NCBI RefSeq assembly: GCF_022601675.1
Contig: NZ_JAKVIL010000006.1
Span: 124,001-188,000, forward strand
Length of the DNA: 64,000 bases
Direction of reading: 5' to 3'
DNA from: Ancylobacter gelatini
Lineage (GTDB): Bacteria > Pseudomonadota > Alphaproteobacteria > Rhizobiales > Xanthobacteraceae
The notes below the pieces were generated by a model. The model had not been told where the DNA came from. It did no database searches and saw only the letters and a program-made list of their open reading frames with translations. Every line of letters begins with the position of its first letter. The first letter of the stretch is position 1. Of this stretch, positions 41,183-49,962 are shown in pieces. The position numbers and the translations under genes are program-made.

Positions 41183-41869
41183 ATGAGCGCAGACCGCGAA
41201 GCCGTGCCGCCGGCCTCGATGCCGGACGGTTCCGCGCCCGACGCGTCGGTGTCCAGGAGCGCCGCGTCGCCCCGCGCGAGCAACCGCCGCCACCGCGTCG
41301 TCGCCGCCTCGTGCGGCGTGTTCGTGCTGGCCATGGTCGGCGCCGCCTATGCCGCCGTGCCGCTCTACCAGATGTTTTGCCAGGTCACCGGCTTCGGCGG
41401 AGCGACCAAGGTCGCTGCCAGCGCCCCGAACCAGACGCTGGATCGCGAGGTCGAGATCCGTTTCGATGCCAATGTGGCGCCGGGCCTGCCCTGGGCGTTC
41501 GCCCCCGAGCAGCGCTCGGTGACGGTGAAGCTCGGCGAGACCAAGCTGGCCTATTACCGCGTGGAGAATCGCGGCAAGGAGACGGTGACGGCGAGCGCGA
41601 CGTATAATGTCGCGCCGGCGCTGGCAGGCTATCACTTCGCGAAGATGCAGTGCTTCTGCTTTACCGATCAGACTCTGCAGCCCGGCGATGTGCTGGACAT
41701 GCCGGTCGTGTTCTTCGTCGATCCCGCGCTGGCGGACGACAAGGACCTCGACGGGCTCAAGACCATCACGCTGTCCTACACCTTCTTCGCCAAACCCGCG
41801 CCGCTGGCGGCCGGAAAGGCGGAGACGGCGGTGCAGGCGGCACCGGCGGACGCCAGGGCGCCGCTGTAA
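41183..41869 (+). CDS. ctaG: Cytochrome c oxidase assembly protein CtaG (Cox11 family)
   Basis: The product has 228 residues from ATG 41183, with GAGGGGCGAGG before it. It has one N-terminal helix ([37 protein letters not shown]) and the periplasmic immunoglobulin-like domain with the copper motif MQCFCF. It delivers copper to the CuB site of subunit I. The alanine-rich C-terminal tail beyond FFAKP is longer than usual and probably disordered. Confidence 0.95.
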   Translation: MSADREAVPPASMPDGSAPDASVSRSAASPRASNRRHRVVAASCGVFVLAMVGAAYAAVPLYQMFCQVTGFGGATKVAASAPNQTLDREVEIRFDANVAPGLPWAFAPEQRSVTVKLGETKLAYYRVENRGKETVTASATYNVAPALAGYHFAKMQCFCFTDQTLQPGDVLDMPVVFFVDPALADDKDLDGLKTITLSYTFFAKPAPLAAGKAETAVQAAPADARAPL

Positions 41870-41966
41870 CACGGCGCTTGCGGCGAAACGGGCCGCGAGA
41901 CGGAACGACACATTGCGGCCGCGGGAACGGCCCGCTAGAGAATGGACTGAACGGAGAGCGCGACCC

Positions 41967-42803
41967 ATGGCCGAGGCCCACGCCAAGCATCACGACTACC
42001 ACCTCGTCGACCCGAGCCCGTGGCCGTTCGTCATTTCGATTTTCGCATTCGTCATGGCGGTCGGCGCCGTGTTCTGGATGCATGGCCAGCTCACCTCGCT
42101 GGTGTTCATCGTCGGCCTGCTCGGCGTCATCTACACGATGATCGTCTGGTGGCGCGACGTCATCCGCGAGGGCGAGCACCAGAAGTACCACACCGAGGTG
42201 GTGCAGCTTCACCTGCGCTACGGCATGATCCTGTTCATCGCCTCCGAGGTGATGTTCTTCGTGGCGTGGTTCTGGGCGTTCTTCGACGCCTCGCTGTTCT
42301 CCGGCGAGGAAATCAACTTCATGCGTGCGGATGTGACCGGCGGCCACTGGCCGCCCAAGGGCATCGAGACCTTCGATCCCTGGCACCTGCCGCTGCTGAA
42401 CACGCTGATCCTGCTCACCTCCGGCACGACGCTCACCTGGGCGCACCATGCGCTGGTGCATGGCGACCGCCAGGGCGCCAAATGGGGCCTGTGGAGCACG
42501 GTCGGTCTCGGCGTGCTGTTCTCCATGCTGCAGGCCTACGAGTACAGCCACGCGACCTTCGATTTCTCGGGCAACATCTACGGCGCGACCTTCTTCATGG
42601 CGACCGGCTTCCACGGTTTCCATGTGATCGTCGGCACCATCTTCCTCGCCGTGTGCCTCGGCCGTCTCTATGCCGGCCATTTCACCCCGAGCCATCATTT
42701 CGGCTTCGAGGCGGCGGCCTGGTACTGGCACTTCGTCGACGTGGTGTGGCTGTTCCTGTTCGTCTTCATCTATGTCTGGGGCGGCGGCACCGCGGCGCAT
42801 TAG
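41967..42803 (+). CDS. ctaE: Cytochrome c oxidase subunit III
   Basis: The product has 278 residues and seven helices. Family motifs are [50 protein letters not shown] (EVMFF glutamate) and [20 protein letters not shown]. It stabilises the core oxidase and proton uptake. An intrinsic terminator follows at 42828, so the DUF983 and SURF1 genes may have their own promoter or depend on read-through. Confidence 0.96.
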   Translation: MAEAHAKHHDYHLVDPSPWPFVISIFAFVMAVGAVFWMHGQLTSLVFIVGLLGVIYTMIVWWRDVIREGEHQKYHTEVVQLHLRYGMILFIASEVMFFVAWFWAFFDASLFSGEEINFMRADVTGGHWPPKGIETFDPWHLPLLNTLILLTSGTTLTWAHHALVHGDRQGAKWGLWSTVGLGVLFSMLQAYEYSHATFDFSGNIYGATFFMATGFHGFHVIVGTIFLAVCLGRLYAGHFTPSHHFGFEAAAWYWHFVDVVWLFLFVFIYVWGGGTAAH

Positions 42804-42827
42804 CCCCACGGCTCAGTAGTTCGACGG

Positions 42828-42857
42828 ACGGGGCGGCTTTGCCGCCCCGTTGCGTTT
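42828..42857 (+). terminator. Strong intrinsic terminator after ctaE
   Basis: A 10-bp stem ACGGGGCGGC / GCCGCCCCGT with a TTT loop is followed by TGCGTTTT, 24 bp after the subunit III stop. Confidence 0.75.
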
Positions 42858-42957
42858 TGCGACATGGTATAGGGTTACGGCTTCCGCATCTGCCGTCGAT
42901 CATGGCGCGGGCAGGTTCTTTCCCGCCCGCGCGCGCCCAACAAGGAGCGCTCTGCGC

Positions 42958-43344
42958 ATGGATCTCCAGCCATTCCACACCGGCGTGTCACCCTATGCCG
43001 CGGGCCTGACCTGCCGCTGCCCGCGCTGCGGGCGGGGCGCCTTGTTCAAGGGCTTCCTGACCGTCGCGCCGTCCTGCGACAAATGCGGGCTCGATTACAG
43101 CTTCGACGATTCCGGCGACGGACCGGTGGTGTTCATCATCCTTCTGGCGGGCTCGCTGGTGGTGGGGCTCGCTCTGTGGGTGGAACTGAGCTGGGCGCCG
43201 CCCTTCTGGGTCCATGCCCTGCTCTGGACGCCGCTGGTGCTGATCTCCACGCTCGGCCTGCTGCGCCCGCTGAAGGCGACGCTGATCGCCCTGCAATATA
43301 CGCGCAAGGCGGAGCAGGGGCGGCTCGACAAGGGTGATGCGTGA
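42958..43344 (+). CDS. DUF983 membrane protein
   Basis: The product has 128 residues. A zinc-ribbon-like N-terminus with two CxxC pairs (CRCPRCGRG and CDKCGLD) precedes two membrane helices. DUF983 proteins are regularly found next to SURF1 and oxidase genes, as here, but their function is unsettled. ATG 42958 follows CAAGGAGCGC. Its TGA overlaps the SURF1 GTG. Confidence 0.9.
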   Translation: MDLQPFHTGVSPYAAGLTCRCPRCGRGALFKGFLTVAPSCDKCGLDYSFDDSGDGPVVFIILLAGSLVVGLALWVELSWAPPFWVHALLWTPLVLISTLGLLRPLKATLIALQYTRKAEQGRLDKGDA

Positions 43345-44090
43345 AGGTCGCGGCACCAGCGCGCACGCTGCTGTGGCCGGGCATCGTCACGGGGATCTGC
43401 CTGTGCATCCTGCTCGGTCTCGGTGTCTGGCAGCTTGAGCGGCTCGCCTGGAAGCAGGACCTCATCGCCAAGGTCGAGGCGCGCATCCATGCCCCGGCCG
43501 AGCCGGCGCCCGACGAGGCGGCGTGGGCCAGCGTCGATTTCGGGCGTGACGAATACCGCCATGTCCGTGCCACCGGCCGCTTCCTCCATGACCGCGAGGT
43601 TCAGATCTACGCCCTGATCGACGAGGGGGTGAACGGTGCGCCGGGCGGGCCGGGCTATTGGGTGGTGACGCCGCTCGAACTGGCCGATGGCGCGGTGATT
43701 CTGGTCAATCGCGGCTTCGTCTCGCCCGCATTTCGCGATCCCGCGACCCGGAGCGCGGGGCAGGTGGACGGGGTGGTGACGGTGAGCGGCCTGCTGCGGC
43801 TGCCGGAAGAGCCCGGCATGTTCCAGCCGGGCAATGATCCGGCCAAGGGCCAGTGGTTCGTGCGCGATCCCATGGCGATTGCCCATGCCAAGGAGCTGCT
43901 GCGCGTCGCGCCCTTCTTCATCGACGCAGACGGGGCGCCCAATCCCGGCGGCTGGCCGCTCGGCGGGAGGACGCGGATCACCTTCCCGAACCGGCACCTG
44001 GAATATGCGCTGACCTGGTTCGGCCTCGCGGCGACGCTGGCGGGTGTGTTCGTCGCCTTTGCGATCGGGCGGCTGCGCCGACGCAACTGA
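43341..44090 (+). CDS. SURF1-family oxidase assembly factor
   Basis: The product has 249 residues, starting with GTG in a 4-base overlap with the DUF983 gene. It has two helices, one at each end, with a periplasmic domain between. The signatures are GLGVWQLERLAWKQDLIAKVEARI, VLVNRGFVSP and RHLEYALTWFGLAATLAGVF. SURF1 (Shy1) helps insert heme a3 into subunit I. Confidence 0.93.
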   Translation: MKVAAPARTLLWPGIVTGICLCILLGLGVWQLERLAWKQDLIAKVEARIHAPAEPAPDEAAWASVDFGRDEYRHVRATGRFLHDREVQIYALIDEGVNGAPGGPGYWVVTPLELADGAVILVNRGFVSPAFRDPATRSAGQVDGVVTVSGLLRLPEEPGMFQPGNDPAKGQWFVRDPMAIAHAKELLRVAPFFIDADGAPNPGGWPLGGRTRITFPNRHLEYALTWFGLAATLAGVFVAFAIGRLRRRN

Positions 44091-44230
44091 GTCGCGCGGT
44101 TTAATCCATTGCTTCGTCACGGCTTGGCCACTAGGTTGCCGGCGATTTTCGGAAGGGAATTTCGGCTTCCCGTTTCCATGACCCGATGCCTGACTGCCCG
44201 CCGGCACGATGGCCCCTGATGGAGGCGCCC

Positions 44231-45637
44231 GTGCGCTATGTTTCCACCCGCGGCGAAGCGCCGGTGCTCGCCTTTTCCGACGCCCTGCTGGCGGGACTGG
44301 CGCGCGACGGCGGCCTGTACTGGCCCGAGGCGTTTCCTGCGCTGAGCCCGGCGGAGATCGCGCGGCTGCCCGGGCATTCCTATGCCGACATCGCCGGCCG
44401 GGTGATCGCGCCCTTCCTCGACGAGGCGTTTCCCGCGGAGGTGCTGAAGCCGATGCTGGAGGAGGCCTATGCCAGCTTCCGGCATGACGCCACCACGCCG
44501 CTGGTGCAGATCGCGCCGAACCGCTTCGTGCTGGAGCTGTTTCACGGCCCGACGCTCGCCTTCAAGGATGTGGCGATGCAGTTGCTCGGCCGCATGATGG
44601 ACCATGTGCTGATCGCCCGCGACCGCCGCGCCACCATCGTTGGCGCGACCTCGGGCGATACCGGCAGCGCGGCGATCGAGGCGTTTCGCGGGCGCGAGCG
44701 TACCGACGTGTTCATCCTCTACCCGGAAGGCCGGGTCTCCGAGGTGCAGCGCCGGCAGATGACCACGGTGCCGGACGCCAATGTCCACGCCATCGCGATC
44801 AAGGGCACGTTCGACGACTGCCAGGCGCATGTGAAGGCGATGTTCAACCATCACGCCTTCCGCGACCGGCTGGCGCTGGCCGGGGTGAACTCGATCAACT
44901 GGGCGCGCATCGTGGCGCAGGTGGTGTATTATTTCGTGGCCGGCGCGGCGCTGGGCAGCCCGCACCGCCCGGTATCCTTCGTGGTGCCCACGGGGAATTT
45001 CGGCGACATCCTCGCCGGCTATGTCGCCAAGCGCATGGGCCTGCCGATCGCCAAGCTCACCATCGCCACCAACCTCAACGACATCCTCGTGCGCACGCTG
45101 GAGACCGGCCGTTACGAGGTAACGGGGGTGGAGCCATCCTTCTCGCCCTCGATGGACATTCAGCTGTCCTCGAATTTCGAGCGCGTGCTGTTCGAGGCGC
45201 TGGACCGCGATGCCGGCGCGCTGCGCGGGCTGATGGCGACGCTGGCGCAGTCCGGAGCCTTCGCGCCGAGCAATGAGGCGATGGCCGCCATCCGCGCCGA
45301 TTTCGACGCCGGCCGCACCGATGAAGACGAGACGCTGGCGACTATCGCGCGGGTGTACAAGGACTGCGGCTATCTCATGGACCCGCACACGGCGGTCGCG
45401 GTGTCGGTCGCCGAGCGGGTGACGCATGATCCGCGCGTGCCGCAGGTGGTGCTGTCCACCGCCCATCCGGCGAAGTTCCCCGATGCGGTGGAGCGCGCCA
45501 GCGGCGTGCGCCCAGCGCTGCCCGCCCATCTGGCGGACTTGCTGGGCCGCGAGGAGCGCACCCCGACCCTGCCCAACCACATCGCGGCCATCGAGGCCTA
45601 CATCACGGCGCATGCACGCGCGGGAGCATCGGCATGA
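44231..45637 (+). CDS. thrC: Threonine synthase
   Basis: The product has 468 residues from GTG 44231, which follows GGAGG by five bases; ATG 44219 is less well placed. Lys112 in HGPTLAFKDVAMQLLGR holds the pyridoxal phosphate. The phosphate-binding GATSGDTGSAAIEAFRGR and the N-terminal MRYVSTRGEAPVL are typical. It converts O-phosphohomoserine to threonine. The M16 peptidase gene overlaps it by 4 bases (ATGA). Confidence 0.96.
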   Translation: MRYVSTRGEAPVLAFSDALLAGLARDGGLYWPEAFPALSPAEIARLPGHSYADIAGRVIAPFLDEAFPAEVLKPMLEEAYASFRHDATTPLVQIAPNRFVLELFHGPTLAFKDVAMQLLGRMMDHVLIARDRRATIVGATSGDTGSAAIEAFRGRERTDVFILYPEGRVSEVQRRQMTTVPDANVHAIAIKGTFDDCQAHVKAMFNHHAFRDRLALAGVNSINWARIVAQVVYYFVAGAALGSPHRPVSFVVPTGNFGDILAGYVAKRMGLPIAKLTIATNLNDILVRTLETGRYEVTGVEPSFSPSMDIQLSSNFERVLFEALDRDAGALRGLMATLAQSGAFAPSNEAMAAIRADFDAGRTDEDETLATIARVYKDCGYLMDPHTAVAVSVAERVTHDPRVPQVVLSTAHPAKFPDAVERASGVRPALPAHLADLLGREERTPTLPNHIAAIEAYITAHARAGASA

Positions 45638-46923
45638 GCGAGACCAAGCCGCGGCCCCGCATCACCACCCTCGACAACGGCGTGACGGTGATCACCGATG
45701 CCATGCCGCATCTGGCGACCGCCTCGCTCGGCATCTGGGCCGGCGCCGGCTCGCGCGACGAGCAGGAGGGCGAGCACGGCATCTCGCATCTGCTGGAACA
45801 TATGGCGTTCAAGGGCACGCGGCGGCGCAGCGCCCGGGCGATCGCCGAGGAGATCGAGGCGGTGGGCGGCGACATCAACGCCGCGACCAGCGTCGAGCAC
45901 ACCTCCTACAATGCCCGCGTGCTCGGAGAGGATATGCCGCTGGCGCTGGACGTGCTGGCCGACATCCTCACCGAACCGGCCTTCGACCCCGAGGAACTCG
46001 CGCGCGAGCACAATGTGATCGTGCAGGAGATCGGCGCCGCGCTCGATACGCCGGACGATCTGGTGTTCGACCTGTTCCAGGAGCGCGCCTTTCCCGGCCA
46101 GCCGATCGGCCGCTCGATTCTCGGCACGCCGGAAAGCGTGCGCTCCTTCGAGGCGGCGCAGCTGGGCACCTATCTCGATCGCAATTACCGCGCCCCGCGC
46201 ATGATCGTCGCCGCTGCGGGTGCCGTGGAGCATGAGGCGGTGGTGGCGGAGGCGACCGCGCGGCTCGGCGCGCTGCCGGCCGGCGACAAGCCCGCCCCGG
46301 CGCCCGGCCGCTATGAGGGCGGCGTCGAGATCGGCGGCGGGCGCGAGCTCGAGCAGGCGCATCTGCTCATCGGGCTGGAAGGGCGCTCCTATCGCGATCC
46401 CGGCATCCATGCGCTTCAGGTGTTCACCAATGTGCTGGGCGGGGGCATGTCCTCGCGCCTGTTTCAGGAAGTGCGCGAGGCACGCGGGCTCTGTTACTCG
46501 GTCTATTCCTTCCACTGGGGCTATGGCGATACCGGCCTGTTCGGCGTCTATGCCGGCACCGATGCCGGGGATGTCGGCGAACTGGTCGACGTGGTGATCG
46601 ACCAGATCGAGGAAACCGTGAACGCGATGAGCGAGGTCGAGCTTGCCCGCTCCAAGGCGCAGGCCAAGGTCGGGCTGCTGGCGGCGCTTGAAAGTTCCGG
46701 CGCGCGGGCCGACCAACTCGCCCGGCAGATGCTGGCCTTCGGCCGGCCCATCCCGCTGGAGGAGATCGTCGCCAAGGTCGAGGCGGTGACGCTGGAGGAC
46801 GCGAAAGCGGCCGGCCGCGCGCTGCTGGCCGGCGGCCGGCCGACCTTTACCGCGCTTGGGCCTGGAAAATCGCTTGAATCCGCGGCGCGCATCGCGGAAC
46901 GTCTCAACCGGAAGAACGCCTGA
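45634..46923 (+). CDS. M16-family zinc metallopeptidase
   Basis: The product has 429 residues. The inverted zinc motif HLLEH (52-56) is intact, followed by EAVGGDINAATSVEHTSYNARVLGEDM and the downstream glutamate region. This length and the GLCYSVYSFHWGYGDTGLFGVYAGT segment match single-unit bacterial relatives of the mitochondrial processing peptidase. The substrate is unknown. It is translationally coupled to thrC, as in many alphaproteobacteria. Confidence 0.93.
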   Translation: MSETKPRPRITTLDNGVTVITDAMPHLATASLGIWAGAGSRDEQEGEHGISHLLEHMAFKGTRRRSARAIAEEIEAVGGDINAATSVEHTSYNARVLGEDMPLALDVLADILTEPAFDPEELAREHNVIVQEIGAALDTPDDLVFDLFQERAFPGQPIGRSILGTPESVRSFEAAQLGTYLDRNYRAPRMIVAAAGAVEHEAVVAEATARLGALPAGDKPAPAPGRYEGGVEIGGGRELEQAHLLIGLEGRSYRDPGIHALQVFTNVLGGGMSSRLFQEVREARGLCYSVYSFHWGYGDTGLFGVYAGTDAGDVGELVDVVIDQIEETVNAMSEVELARSKAQAKVGLLAALESSGARADQLARQMLAFGRPIPLEEIVAKVEAVTLEDAKAAGRALLAGGRPTFTALGPGKSLESAARIAERLNRKNA

Positions 46924-46958
46924 TTTCACCGCGCAAGGCTGAACCTGCGACCTCGTCC

Positions 46959-47621
46959 ATGGCCCTGTTCCGCACCGTTTCCTGGCAGGAGCCGCCTTCG
47001 CTGGTCGAAGGGCAGGGGGTTTTCCTGCGCCTGCCGCAGATGTCGGACTACAAGGCGTGGGCCGGACTGCGCGAGGAAAGCCGCCATTTCCTCGCGCCAT
47101 GGGAGCCGCTCTGGCCGGTTCACGACCTGACGCGCGGCGCTTTCCGCCGGCGCATGCGGCGCTATACCCGCGATGTGCGGGAGGATAGCGCCTATCCATT
47201 CCTCGTGTTCCGCAGCGCGGACCGGGTACTGCTCGGCGGACTGTCGCTCTCAAATGTCCGGCGCGGCGTGACGCAGACCGCGAGCCTTGGCTACTGGATG
47301 GGCGAGCCCTATGCCGGCAAGGGCTACATGAGCGCCGCCGTCACCGCGCTGCTTCCCTATGCGCACGGCACCCTCGGCCTGCGCCGCATCGAGGCGGCCT
47401 GCCTGCCGGGCAACGTGCCCTCGATCCGCCTGCTGGAACGCGTCGGCTTCCAGCGCGAGGGGCGGGCGCGGGAATATCTGTGCATCAACGGCGTGTGGCA
47501 GGACCACCTGCTGTTCGCGCGGCTCGGCACCGATCCGGTGATCGCGCGGCCTGTACGGGTGGAAACGGCAAGTCCGGTGCTTCTTGACGAAAACGCACTG
47601 CGCGCCGGCGGCCAAGTCTAG
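46959..47621 (+). CDS. GNAT N-acetyltransferase, RimJ-like
   Basis: The product has 220 residues. The acetyl-CoA loop LGYWMGEPYAGKGYMSAAVTALL and RRIEAACLPGNVPSIRLLERVGFQREGRAREYLCINGVWQDHLLFARL are typical of the RimJ/RimL group that acetylates protein N-termini or small molecules. It lies 35 bp after the M16 gene and probably ends the thrC operon. Confidence 0.9.
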   Translation: MALFRTVSWQEPPSLVEGQGVFLRLPQMSDYKAWAGLREESRHFLAPWEPLWPVHDLTRGAFRRRMRRYTRDVREDSAYPFLVFRSADRVLLGGLSLSNVRRGVTQTASLGYWMGEPYAGKGYMSAAVTALLPYAHGTLGLRRIEAACLPGNVPSIRLLERVGFQREGRAREYLCINGVWQDHLLFARLGTDPVIARPVRVETASPVLLDENALRAGGQV

Positions 47622-47661
47622 AACTTATAAAAACTACATCAAAATCTAATGTCGATGCGTT

Positions 47662-47685
47662 CAACTGATCGACAGATCAGGTTTT
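47662..47685 (+). terminator. Weak hairpin after the GNAT gene
   Basis: A 6-bp stem CTGATC / GATCAG with a GACA loop is followed by GTTTTGCC, 43 bp after the stop. It could end the oxidase-thrC transcript, but the stem is short. Confidence 0.35.
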
Positions 47686-47737
47686 GCCGATTGACGTGCT
47701 CGGGGAATAGCGCGAGAAGTTAAGTGAAAAAGGCTCT

Positions 47738-47752
47738 TTAGAATTATTCTAA
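47738..47752 (+). promoter_or_regulatory. Irr/ICE-like iron box upstream of bfd
   Basis: An exact inverted repeat TTAGAA-TTA-TTCTAA matches the alphaproteobacterial iron control element (TTTAGAA-N3-TTCTAAA), the operator of the heme-responsive regulator Irr. It is 28 bp before the bfd start, in an AT-rich promoter gap. Confidence 0.75.
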
Positions 47753-47780
47753 TGAGTGCATCACTTGGTAGCGCCTCGCG

Positions 47781-48017
47781 ATGATTGTGTGTTCGTGTAA
47801 TGTGCTGTCGGATCGTCAGGTCCGCGACGCCGTAGCGACTCCCGAGACTCCGTGCCGGACGGCCGGGCAGGTCTATCGCTGTTTGGGATGCAGCCCGCAA
47901 TGCGGGCGCTGCGCGCGCACCATCCGCAAGCTGATCGATGATGTGATGGCGACGTCGGGCTGCGGCGCCTGCCCGCTGGAATGCCCGGCCTCCTCCCACG
48001 CCATGCCGGCCGAATAA
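47781..48017 (+). CDS. bfd: Bacterioferritin-associated ferredoxin
   Basis: The product has 78 residues with the [2Fe-2S] ligand pattern C4-x-C6 ... C41-x2-C44, typical of Bfd, plus additional cysteines (C25, C34, C37 and a C-terminal GCGACPLEC). Bfd reduces the iron core of bacterioferritin to release iron. It lies just before bfr and behind an Irr-type box. The cysteine-rich C-terminal tail is longer than in E. coli Bfd (64 residues). Confidence 0.93.
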   Translation: MIVCSCNVLSDRQVRDAVATPETPCRTAGQVYRCLGCSPQCGRCARTIRKLIDDVMATSGCGACPLECPASSHAMPAE

Positions 48018-48106
48018 TCCTCCGCTCTTCTGCGCGATCCTCGGCTCGAGGAATGTGCCGCGTCGAGAATCTTGCGCGCGGGGCTTTCGGCTGCCTTGCG
48101 CGATTC

Positions 48107-48122
48107 TTGGAATTATTCTAAA
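48107..48122 (+). promoter_or_regulatory. Irr/ICE-like iron box upstream of bfr
   Basis: TTGGAA-TTA-TTCTAA, one mismatch from a perfect inverted repeat of the iron control element, lies 37 bp before the bfr start. At this position an Irr dimer could block transcription when iron is scarce, as known for other bfr genes. Confidence 0.7.
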
Positions 48123-48159
48123 CAATGACCGGCGCATTCAAACAGGAGAGGTCGCGACC

Positions 48160-48636
48160 ATGAAGGGCGATCCCAAGGTCATTGAGTATCTCAACCGTGG
48201 CGTCCGTTCGGAGCTGACGGCGATCAACCAGTACTGGCTGCATTATCGCATGCTGGACAACTGGGGCTACAAGAAGCTCGCCGCCAAGTGGCGCGCGGAG
48301 TCGATCGAGGAAATGCAGCACGCGGACCGCTTCATCGACCGTGTCCTGTTTCTCGACGGCTTCCCCAATCTGCAGGTGCTCGACCCGCTGCGCATCGGCC
48401 AGGACGTGAAGGAAGTGATCGAGTGCGACCTCGCCGCCGAGGTCGAGGCCCGCGCGCTTTACCAGGAAGCCGCGTCCTATTGCGACGAGGTGAAGGACTA
48501 TCCCAGCCGCGACCTGTTCAAGGAACTGATGGCGGACGAGGAAGGCCACATCGACTTCCTTGAGACCCAGCTCGACCTTATCAGCAAGCTCGGCCTCCAG
48601 CTCTACGCGCAGCATCACATCGGCGATCTCGACTGA
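48160..48636 (+). CDS. bfr: Bacterioferritin
   Basis: The product has 158 residues from ATG 48160, after an ACAGGAGAG site. The ferroxidase ligands are Glu18, Glu51, His54, Glu94, Glu127 and His130, and Met52 (EEMQH) is the heme ligand between subunits. Twenty-four subunits form an iron-storage shell. bfd upstream encodes its reductase partner. An intrinsic terminator follows. Confidence 0.96.
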   Translation: MKGDPKVIEYLNRGVRSELTAINQYWLHYRMLDNWGYKKLAAKWRAESIEEMQHADRFIDRVLFLDGFPNLQVLDPLRIGQDVKEVIECDLAAEVEARALYQEAASYCDEVKDYPSRDLFKELMADEEGHIDFLETQLDLISKLGLQLYAQHHIGDLD

Positions 48637-48661
48637 GATCAACGACAAGCCTTTCTACGAC

Positions 48662-48691
48662 AAGGCCGATCCTCCGGGGTCGGCCTTTTTC
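48662..48691 (+). terminator. Intrinsic terminator after bfr
   Basis: An 8-bp stem AAGGCCGA / TCGGCCTT with a 10-base loop runs into TTTTTC, 26 bp after the bfr stop. Confidence 0.85.
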
Positions 48692-48707
48692 ATTGGGCTT
48701 CCTTAAA

Positions 48708-48723
48708 TTTAGAATAAATCTAA
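48708..48723 (+). promoter_or_regulatory. Irr/ICE-like iron box upstream of the ferric-iron transporter
   Basis: TTTAGAATAAATCTAA is an inverted repeat with TTAGA / TCTAA arms. It differs by one base from the iron control element consensus. It lies about 100 bp before the iron-binding protein start, a position compatible with activation or repression by Irr. Confidence 0.6.
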
Positions 48724-48821
48724 GCTATTGAGATCACACTACTTTTTATTGACCGAACGGAATGCCTCCATTACCGCCACCCTCGATATCGGTTCAGTTT
48801 GGACGGTTGGAGGAGACAGGC

Positions 48822-49874
48822 ATGGCACTTCGGTTCTCGGGCGCGTTGCTGCGCCACACGGCATTTGGCGGGATTCTCGCCGCCGCGGCGATGTTGGCGC
48901 CCGTCCATGCGCAGGCGGAAGAGGTGGTGAATATCTACACCACGCGCGAGCCCGGCCTCGCCAAGCCGCTGTTCGACAGCTTCAGCGAGAAGACGGGCAT
49001 CAAGGTCAACAGCGTCTTCGTGAAGGACGGCCTGCCCGAGCGCGTGAAGGCTGAGGGCGCTTCGTCGCCCGCCGACGTGCTGATGACCGTGGATGTCGGC
49101 AATCTGCTCGACCTCGTGGATCAGGGCGTCGTCCAGCCGGTGAATTCCGAGACCCTGGCCAAGGCCATCCCCGCCAATCTGCGCGGGGCCAATGGCGAGT
49201 GGTTCGCACTCTCCGCCCGCGCCCGCGCCGCCTATGTTTCCAAGGATCGCGTGAAGGACCTCACCGCGATCACCTACGAGGATTTCGCCGATCCCAAGTG
49301 GAAGGGCGAGGTCTGCATCCGCTCGGGCAAGCACCCCTATAACGTCGCTCTCATCGCGGCCTACATCGTCCATCACGGCGAGGCCAAGGCGGAAGAGTGG
49401 CTGAAGGGCGTGAAGGCGAACCTCGCCCGCAAGGCGGCCGGCGGCGACCGCGACGTGGCGCGCGACATCCTCGGCGACCTCTGCGATCTCGGCCTCGCCA
49501 ACACCTACTATGTTGGCCTGATGCGTTCCGGCAAGGGCGGCCCCGAACAGGAGAAGTGGGCCGAGGCGATCAACGTCGTGCTGCCGACCTTCGACAATGG
49601 CGGCACCCACGTGAACATCTCCGGCGCCGCCGTGGCCAAGAACGCCCCGAACAAGGACAACGCCGTCAAGCTGCTGGAATATCTCGTCTCTCCTGAAGCG
49701 CAGGAAATCTACGCCAAGGCCAATTTCGAGTACCCGGTGGTGCCCGGCGCGCCGGTCGATCCGATCGTCGCCTCTTTCGGCACGCTAAAGGTCGACGATG
49801 TCGATCTCGTCAAGCTCGCCGCGGCCCGCAAGACGGCCGCCGACCTCGCCGACAAGGTGGGCTTCGACAACTGA
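48822..49874 (+). CDS. Ferric-iron ABC transporter, periplasmic binding protein
   Basis: The product has 350 residues from ATG 48822, with GGAGGAGACAGG before it. The signal peptide is cut near VHAQAEE. The mature start VVNIYTTREPGLAKPLFDSFSEKTGIKVN and the tyrosine pair region GLANTYYVGLM match FbpA/FutA-type Fe(III)-binding proteins. Iron as substrate is supported by the upstream Irr-type box and the bfd-bfr neighbours. The permease follows 88 bp downstream. Confidence 0.92.
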   Translation: MALRFSGALLRHTAFGGILAAAAMLAPVHAQAEEVVNIYTTREPGLAKPLFDSFSEKTGIKVNSVFVKDGLPERVKAEGASSPADVLMTVDVGNLLDLVDQGVVQPVNSETLAKAIPANLRGANGEWFALSARARAAYVSKDRVKDLTAITYEDFADPKWKGEVCIRSGKHPYNVALIAAYIVHHGEAKAEEWLKGVKANLARKAAGGDRDVARDILGDLCDLGLANTYYVGLMRSGKGGPEQEKWAEAINVVLPTFDNGGTHVNISGAAVAKNAPNKDNAVKLLEYLVSPEAQEIYAKANFEYPVVPGAPVDPIVASFGTLKVDDVDLVKLAAARKTAADLADKVGFDN

Positions 49875-49962
49875 CAATACCCTGCCGGGCGATGGTCCGG
49901 CATAGAGACGATCGCATCCCGAGCCGGCGCCGTCCGGTTCGGGATGTCGTGCTTTCGACGAC

